Shown here piece after piece: positions 22,260 to 26,723 of a DNA stretch of 26,723 bases; position 1 is the first letter of the stretch, and each line of letters starts with the position of its first letter. The stretch lies in contig DBXX01000070.1 in NCBI GenBank assembly GCA_002309675.1, positions 71,070-97,792 on the forward strand. Reading direction: 5' to 3'. Position numbers and translations under genes: made by a program. The DNA is from Lachnospiraceae bacterium UBA1201. GTDB taxonomy: Bacteria > Bacillota > Clostridia > Lachnospirales > Lachnospiraceae. The notes under the pieces are model-generated. The model had not been told where the DNA came from. It saw only the letters and a list, made by a program, of their open reading frames with translations, and searched no databases.

Positions 22260-24767
22260 ATGAGAATAAAAAAGATCACATCCATTGTAATGGTCATACT
22301 GATGGTAGTAAGCCTTGGTTTAGCGTATCCGCCAACCAAGGCTTATGCTGCTGGAAAGAAAATAACCGATACTGTGATCAATGAAGGCCTGGCGATGACA
22401 CGTCTGGTCAATGACCTTCGTGCTAAGAAAGGAAACGAGGGTAATGGCGTAGCGCCGGTCACATACTCTATTCTCGTCAGTGACTATCCGGCTATGACCC
22501 GGGCAGAGGAGATCTCGAACGTTTTTACCCACGAACGTCCTGACGGAAAATCATTTGATGATTTGTTTAACCAGGATAACACAAATGCATCTGACGACAT
22601 TCCGTGGTATGCGTGGGGTGAAAATATCGCAGCGGGAAACGCTTCTGTCAGTGCTACCTTCGAGCAATGGCATAACAGCGCGGGACATTTGGCAAATATG
22701 CTTAGCGATGTCTATACTCACATGGGTATAGGTCATGTAAAAACAAATGAAAAATATAAAAACTATTGGTCTCAGTTGTTTATCGGTGGTTTTAATGTTA
22801 AATCCATCTCGATCGATCCAAATTCGCTTCCTGCACAGGTAAAAAAGGGTACATCTCTGGCAGATACCGGAATTATGGCCTTAGTCACGATGTCAAATTC
22901 TTCCCTCGGGACATCCTACCTGCCTTTGTTTGATCCCGGTAAAACGATCGACGGTTACAGTGTGTCGGGATATGATCCTAATGTCGACGCTGTCGAAAAC
23001 GTTACTGTAACGTATAAAGGGAAGTCTGTATCTTTCCAGATTACTGTAGGCACCCCCGCTCAAGTTACATTGTCCGGAATCCAGGCGGAGTATACCGGCG
23101 GTGCAAAAACAGTCGGTCAGTTTGTCAATGCAGCAGAGGTCTCCGTTACGGCTATTTACAGTGATGGATCGACGAAGCCTGTTACGAGCGGTTACTCGGT
23201 AGCATCAAATCAACTTGTAGAAGGGTTCAACGACATTAAAGTAACGTATCAGGGACAATCTGCTACGATCAAGGTTCCTGCAACAGCACCGGTTACCCTT
23301 TCGAGCATACAAGTGCAGATAAAAAAAGGCGTTACAAAGTACGCCGGTGATACGATCAGTGCTTCAGACTTTACCGTGATCGGTGTCTATAGCGATGGTA
23401 GCACACAGGTAGAGGGAGGAACGATCACTGTTTCACCTACTACTTTGAAAGCCGGAGATAATAAGATCACCGTTACTTGTAATGGAAAAACGGCTAGTTA
23501 TACTCTGAATTGCAAAGAAAAAGTAACTATAAAATCAATCGCAGTTTCTTATGAAGGTGGAAAGAAACACGAGAATGATACGATCAGTGCAGCTGATTTT
23601 AAAGTGATCGCTACCTACAGTGATAATTCAACAAAAGATGTCAGTTCGTCGATCGATCTTTCTTCGACGAAACTGTCCGCAGGAACGAATAATATAGTTG
23701 TTTCGTTTGGCGGGAAAACGGAAACCATTTCGGTTCCCGCGGAGAAACTGATTGCAAAGGAACTGATCATAAGTAATAACTTTACGAGTAAAACAGAGGG
23801 AGATACATTTTCCGCAACTGATTTTGTCGTAAAAGTGAAGTATAATAACGGCAAAACTGCAGCAGTCGATGGATGGGCTATTAAAAATGTCGAAAAACCG
23901 TTGAAGGCCGGAAAGAATACAGTGACCTTTGTCTATGGTACATTGACCCAAGAATATGTAGTTGAGGCTGCTCCTAAAACTACGCAGGCGCCTACGCAGG
24001 CTCCGACGGATGTACCTACACAGGCGCCCACGCAGACTCCGACGGATGCTCCGACCCAGGCACCTACAGAGGCTCCTACCCAGACTCCCACAAAAGCGGA
24101 GACGACCACTGCCGAATCTACGACCGAGGAAGAGACCGTAGAGTCTTCCGAGGAGAACACGACTGAAGAAGATACTACAGAAGCCGATACGACTGAAGAA
24201 GAAACGACGCTCGAAGTTTCTTCTGAGGAAGCCCCGAAGAAACTGGAACTTAAATACAAAGGTGGGGCGAAATATGTTGGTGACTCCATTTCAGCGGAAG
24301 ATTTCACCGTCTATGCCGTCTATGAAGACGGTTCCCGCATTGATGTTTCCGAGGATGCGCTGATCTCGCATAAAGCCTTCAAAGAAGGGGACAATGAGGT
24401 CATCATTTCCTACGAAGGAAAAGAAGTCATTTTCTATTTGAATGTTTCCGAGAAACCGGAAGAGACCACGACGGCTGCGGAGACCGAACCCGAGACTGAG
24501 GCAACTACGCAGGCGCCTACCGAGGCTCCTACCCAAGAGATCACGGAACCTCAGACAAAAGGGCAAGCCTCGAAGTCTGATGAGGATGTTTCGGACAAAC
24601 AGGAGATCCGGGATCTGCAAAAACTCGTATTGTTGATCGCTGCTGTATTTGTTCTCATCGGATTTGTAATGTTCTTCATCAGTATATTCGTAAAGAAAAA
24701 GCGCAAAGAAGAAGAGGATAAGGGCGAAAAAAACGCTCCGAAGAGTGAAACTACGGGAGAAAAATAA
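22260..24767 (+). CDS. CAP-domain surface protein with Ig-like repeats and C-terminal membrane anchor
   Basis: An 835-residue secreted protein. A signal peptide (MRIKKITSIVMVILMVVSLGLAYPPTKAYAA) is followed by a CAP/SCP domain (about 40-175) with FTHERPDGKSF, WGENIA and HNSAGHLANML, the usual CAP motifs. Five Ig-like units follow (about 178-572), each with a YSDGST-like turn and a DxxFTV or equivalent strand; a sixth lies at about 660-735. A Thr/Pro/Glu linker built on TQAPTQAP repeats spans about 574-659, and a second lies near 735-770. A hydrophobic helix (about 787-810) and a charged tail rich in Lys and Glu close the protein. There is no LPXTG, so it is probably held by the helix itself. 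No good ribosome site is seen; it is likely coupled to the SEC-C gene. Adhesion or wall binding is inferred. Its base composition is more A+T-rich than its neighbours. Confidence 0.88.
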   Translation: MRIKKITSIVMVILMVVSLGLAYPPTKAYAAGKKITDTVINEGLAMTRLVNDLRAKKGNEGNGVAPVTYSILVSDYPAMTRAEEISNVFTHERPDGKSFDDLFNQDNTNASDDIPWYAWGENIAAGNASVSATFEQWHNSAGHLANMLSDVYTHMGIGHVKTNEKYKNYWSQLFIGGFNVKSISIDPNSLPAQVKKGTSLADTGIMALVTMSNSSLGTSYLPLFDPGKTIDGYSVSGYDPNVDAVENVTVTYKGKSVSFQITVGTPAQVTLSGIQAEYTGGAKTVGQFVNAAEVSVTAIYSDGSTKPVTSGYSVASNQLVEGFNDIKVTYQGQSATIKVPATAPVTLSSIQVQIKKGVTKYAGDTISASDFTVIGVYSDGSTQVEGGTITVSPTTLKAGDNKITVTCNGKTASYTLNCKEKVTIKSIAVSYEGGKKHENDTISAADFKVIATYSDNSTKDVSSSIDLSSTKLSAGTNNIVVSFGGKTETISVPAEKLIAKELIISNNFTSKTEGDTFSATDFVVKVKYNNGKTAAVDGWAIKNVEKPLKAGKNTVTFVYGTLTQEYVVEAAPKTTQAPTQAPTDVPTQAPTQTPTDAPTQAPTEAPTQTPTKAETTTAESTTEEETVESSEENTTEEDTTEADTTEEETTLEVSSEEAPKKLELKYKGGAKYVGDSISAEDFTVYAVYEDGSRIDVSEDALISHKAFKEGDNEVIISYEGKEVIFYLNVSEKPEETTTAAETEPETEATTQAPTEAPTQEITEPQTKGQASKSDEDVSDKQEIRDLQKLVLLIAAVFVLIGFVMFFISIFVKKKRKEEEDKGEKNAPKSETTGEK
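23979..24095 (+). repeat. Imperfect tandem repeats coding for a TQAPT linker
   Basis: Repeated units such as ACGCAGGCGCCTAC and CAGACTCCGACGGATG encode TQAPT/TQTPT/TDAPT modules inside the CAP protein. The unit is short and diverged. Such repeats often vary in number between strains. A smaller copy occurs near 24502-24535. Confidence 0.75.
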
Positions 24768-24780
24768 AAAACGCAAATTT

Positions 24781-24808
24781 TTGCTTGCATTTTCCGCGCT
24801 CATATGAT
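24781..24808 (+). promoter_or_regulatory. Probable promoter of secG
   Basis: TTGCTT (24781-24786), a 16-base spacer and TATGAT (24803-24808), in the 65-base gap between the CAP gene and secG. Confidence 0.55.
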
Positions 24809-24832
24809 AAATTCTTATGTGGAGGTGAGACC

Positions 24833-25204
24833 ATGGATGTTTTAGAGTTTATTCTCGGTATAGTATTAGTAATTCTCGGGCTGGTTATAACGCTTCTCGT
24901 TATGATGCAGGAAGGTAAATCTGCAGGACTGACGGGTTCGATCAGCGGTATGGCTGACTCCTATTGGGGAAAAAATAAAGCACGTTCGATGGAAGGCAAA
25001 CTTCAGAAAGCCACCACTTGGATGGTTGTTTTCTTCTTTGTGATCTGCCTGCTTTTGAACAGTAGATTATTCAATAAGACTGCAGATGCTGATACAGTAA
25101 ACAATAACAATACCAATGTAGAAACAACTATCGAGGCCGGTTCTGAAGCCGGTACTGAGGGTGCTACAGAGGCCGTTACTGAAGCAGCTACTGAAGCTGA
25201 ATAA
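24833..25204 (+). CDS. secG: Preprotein translocase subunit SecG with extended tail
   Basis: SecG is the small accessory subunit of the SecYEG channel and helps SecA-driven export. The 123-residue product has two membrane helices (about 4-25 and 60-77) joined by the typical QEGKSAGLTGSISG loop (26-39). It is longer than the usual 75-80 residues because of a tail of about 43 residues with an Asn run and repeated TEA (TEGATEAVTEAATEAE). I chose ATG 24833, with a strong TGGAGGTGA site, not the in-frame ATG at 24785. It has its own promoter and terminator and precedes rnr, as in many Firmicutes. Confidence 0.95.
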   Translation: MDVLEFILGIVLVILGLVITLLVMMQEGKSAGLTGSISGMADSYWGKNKARSMEGKLQKATTWMVVFFFVICLLLNSRLFNKTADADTVNNNNTNVETTIEAGSEAGTEGATEAVTEAATEAE

Positions 25205-25220
25205 ATTTTGTAGAATTACC

Positions 25221-25265
25221 AAACACTCTATGCCGATCGTGATCGCATAGAGTGTTTTTTATTTT
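25221..25265 (+). terminator. Rho-independent terminator after secG
   Basis: AAACACTCTATGC (25221-25233) pairs perfectly with GCATAGAGTGTTT (25245-25257), followed by a T run that reads TTTATTTT. It would stop most secG transcripts before rnr. Confidence 0.88.
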
Positions 25266-25283
25266 GAGGTATTGAAAAGAATA

Positions 25284-26723
25284 ATGGAAGATAAGACTAA
25301 GCAGCTGATGGACGTATTTACGTCCGAGGCTTATAAACCTATGAAATTAAAAGAACTGATGATCCTTCTGGATATTCCGAAGGAGAAGAGGGAAGAGTTC
25401 GCCGACGTACTGCAAAGCATGATACGTGACGGTCGTATTAATGTGACGAACCACGGGAAATACTTTGCCGTAAAGGCCGGCGCTTATTCCAATTGTGAAG
25501 CCGACACGAAGATCCGCGGTACGTTTTTTGCGTCCGCGCGTGGTTTCGGTTTTGTAAAACAAACACTATCCGGTGAGGCAGGAGATAGTACTTCGGAGAT
25601 TCCGGACATCTATATTGAGGCGAAGAATGTTAACGGAGCCATGCATAAGGATGAGGTAGAGGCAGTGATCCTGTATACGGGGGATAAGCACCCGGTCGGT
25701 AAGGTCACGGCTGTCCTTCAGCGTGCAAACGAAACGGTTTTGGGCACGCTGGTCATGAAGAACTCCTATGGCTTCGTCGTTCCCGAGCGGAACCGCTTTA
25801 TGAAGGATATCTATATCCCGAAGGAAGCGATCGGCGAGGCGCAGGACCATAGCAAAGTCTGGGTGAAGATCACGGATTTCGGCGACCAAAAGCGTAATCC
25901 CGAAGGGCAGATCCTCAGTGTTTTGGGCGATGCCGCGGATCCCCGGACAGATATCGAAGGGGCGATCCTGTCTTACGGATTGCCTGCTACATTTCCCGAG
26001 GAAGTCATCCGCGAGGCAAGGGCTATCCCTCCGTATGTTTCGGAGAAGGATATTGAAGGTCGCGAGGATCTGCGTAACGAAGTGATCGTAACGATCGACG
26101 GAGAGGATGCGAAGGACCTCGACGACGGGGTCTCGGTTACGGAAAATCCGGACGGGACCTACACGCTCGGCGTCCATATTGCGGACGTTTCCCACTATGT
26201 GAAGGAGGGTTCTGCACTCGATACCGAGGCAAAGAACCGCGGTAACAGCGTATATTTTCCGGACCGCGTGATCCCGATGCTTCCGAAAGAGTTATCAAAT
26301 GAGATCTGCTCGCTGAATGCGGGGGTGGATCGTCTGGCCATGAGCTGTATTATGGTCATAGATGACCAAGGCAGGATCCTCGATCATCGTGTGGTGGAGA
26401 GTGTGATCCGCGTCACCCGCAGAATGTCTTATAAAGAAGTCGCGGCACTTCTGGAGGACACAGCGGATGATGCGCTGAAAACCGAGTGCGAGAGCCTCCT
26501 GCCGATGTTTAAGTCCATGGCCCACCTGTCGGCGCTGATCCGTAAGCGCAGAAAACAGCACGGCGCCATCGATTTTGATTTTCCTGAGCCGAAGGCGATT
26601 CTGGATGAGAATGGCTTTCCGATCGAGATCTATCCGTATAAACGTTCGGTCGCTACGGATATGATCGAGGATTTCATGCTGGCGGCAAATGAAACGATCG
26701 CAAAACTTGCGTTCTGGCAGAGC
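25284..26723 (+). CDS. rnr: Ribonuclease R (5' part, runs off the window)
   Basis: A 3'-to-5' exoribonuclease that degrades structured RNA. The first 480 residues are present and in frame to the window end. Residues 1-70 or so form a helix-turn-helix-like N-terminal domain; two cold-shock-like domains follow (GTFFASARGFGFVKQ, GTLVMKNSYGFVVPE), then the RNB catalytic domain with the acidic cluster IDGEDAKDLDD (271-281; D272, D278, D280, D281). The S1 domain and basic tail should lie beyond the window. The ATG at 25284 is the first one after the secG terminator; its ribosome site is weak (GAGG at 25266-25269 is far), so a start at TTG 25272 cannot be excluded. smpB often follows in Firmicutes. 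Confidence 0.96.
   Translation, partial: MEDKTKQLMDVFTSEAYKPMKLKELMILLDIPKEKREEFADVLQSMIRDGRINVTNHGKYFAVKAGAYSNCEADTKIRGTFFASARGFGFVKQTLSGEAGDSTSEIPDIYIEAKNVNGAMHKDEVEAVILYTGDKHPVGKVTAVLQRANETVLGTLVMKNSYGFVVPERNRFMKDIYIPKEAIGEAQDHSKVWVKITDFGDQKRNPEGQILSVLGDAADPRTDIEGAILSYGLPATFPEEVIREARAIPPYVSEKDIEGREDLRNEVIVTIDGEDAKDLDDGVSVTENPDGTYTLGVHIADVSHYVKEGSALDTEAKNRGNSVYFPDRVIPMLPKELSNEICSLNAGVDRLAMSCIMVIDDQGRILDHRVVESVIRVTRRMSYKEVAALLEDTADDALKTECESLLPMFKSMAHLSALIRKRRKQHGAIDFDFPEPKAILDENGFPIEIYPYKRSVATDMIEDFMLAANETIAKLAFWQS

Noticed and set aside
23979..24095. Possible CRISPR-like array
   Set aside because: The repeats are short, diverged, in frame and encode TQAPT modules; there are no unique spacers of constant length.
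22260..24767. LPXTG sortase anchor in the CAP protein
   Set aside because: No LPXTG-like motif precedes the C-terminal helix, and the charged tail after the helix is longer than in sortase substrates.

Overview
The window looks like core chromosome of a Clostridia-type Firmicute, most likely Lachnospiraceae or a close relative. The evidence is gene order (der-plsY-gpsA; remA-gmk-rpoZ-rimO; pgsA-cinA; DUF2953-ytfJ; rpmB facing yloU-fakA-recG; secG-rnr), strong AGGAGG-like ribosome binding sites, TTGACA/TATAAT-type promoters and a Gram-positive lipoprotein and surface protein. No phage, IS element, CRISPR array, tRNA or rRNA was seen. The species cannot be named from the sequence.

Layout. Positions 1-292 hold no gene. 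They can be folded into one long set of nested, mostly perfect helices, which I read as a large structured non-coding RNA on the + strand that matches no family I recognise. Positions 304-339 are the terminator of prs, which reads leftward (PRPP synthesis). From 1794 rightward runs a tightly packed operon: a PDZ/radical-SAM/DUF512 protein, Der (ribosome assembly), PlsY and GpsA (phospholipid precursor synthesis), Maf (nucleotide house-cleaning) and a PrsA-like lipoprotein. That lipoprotein meets the leftward gene rqcH (ribosome quality control) tail to tail with a 12-bp overlap.

A divergent promoter pair at 9828-9893 separates rqcH from a second rightward operon: remA, gmk, rpoZ, rimO, pgsA, a stand-alone CinA C-terminal amidohydrolase and a 485-residue helical protein of unknown function. 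At 15194 an internal promoter serves a small unknown gene, a DUF2953 protein and ytfJ, ending in a bidirectional terminator shared with the leftward rpmB. The next block has an Asp23-family protein and fakA (fatty acid kinase), then a terminator-like hairpin, recG, a SEC-C protein and a large CAP/Ig-like surface protein. The window closes with secG, a terminator and the 5' part of rnr.

Taken together the genes serve translation and ribosome care (der, rqcH, rimO, rpmB, rnr), nucleotide supply (prs, gmk, maf), membrane lipid synthesis (plsY, gpsA, pgsA, fakA) and the cell envelope (remA, PrsA-like lipoprotein, CAP protein, secG). The most unusual items are the unassigned structured RNA at 1-292, the unknown 485-residue protein in the place where recA often follows cinA, and a recurring habit of acidic or Ala/Glu/Thr-rich extensions on otherwise standard housekeeping proteins.
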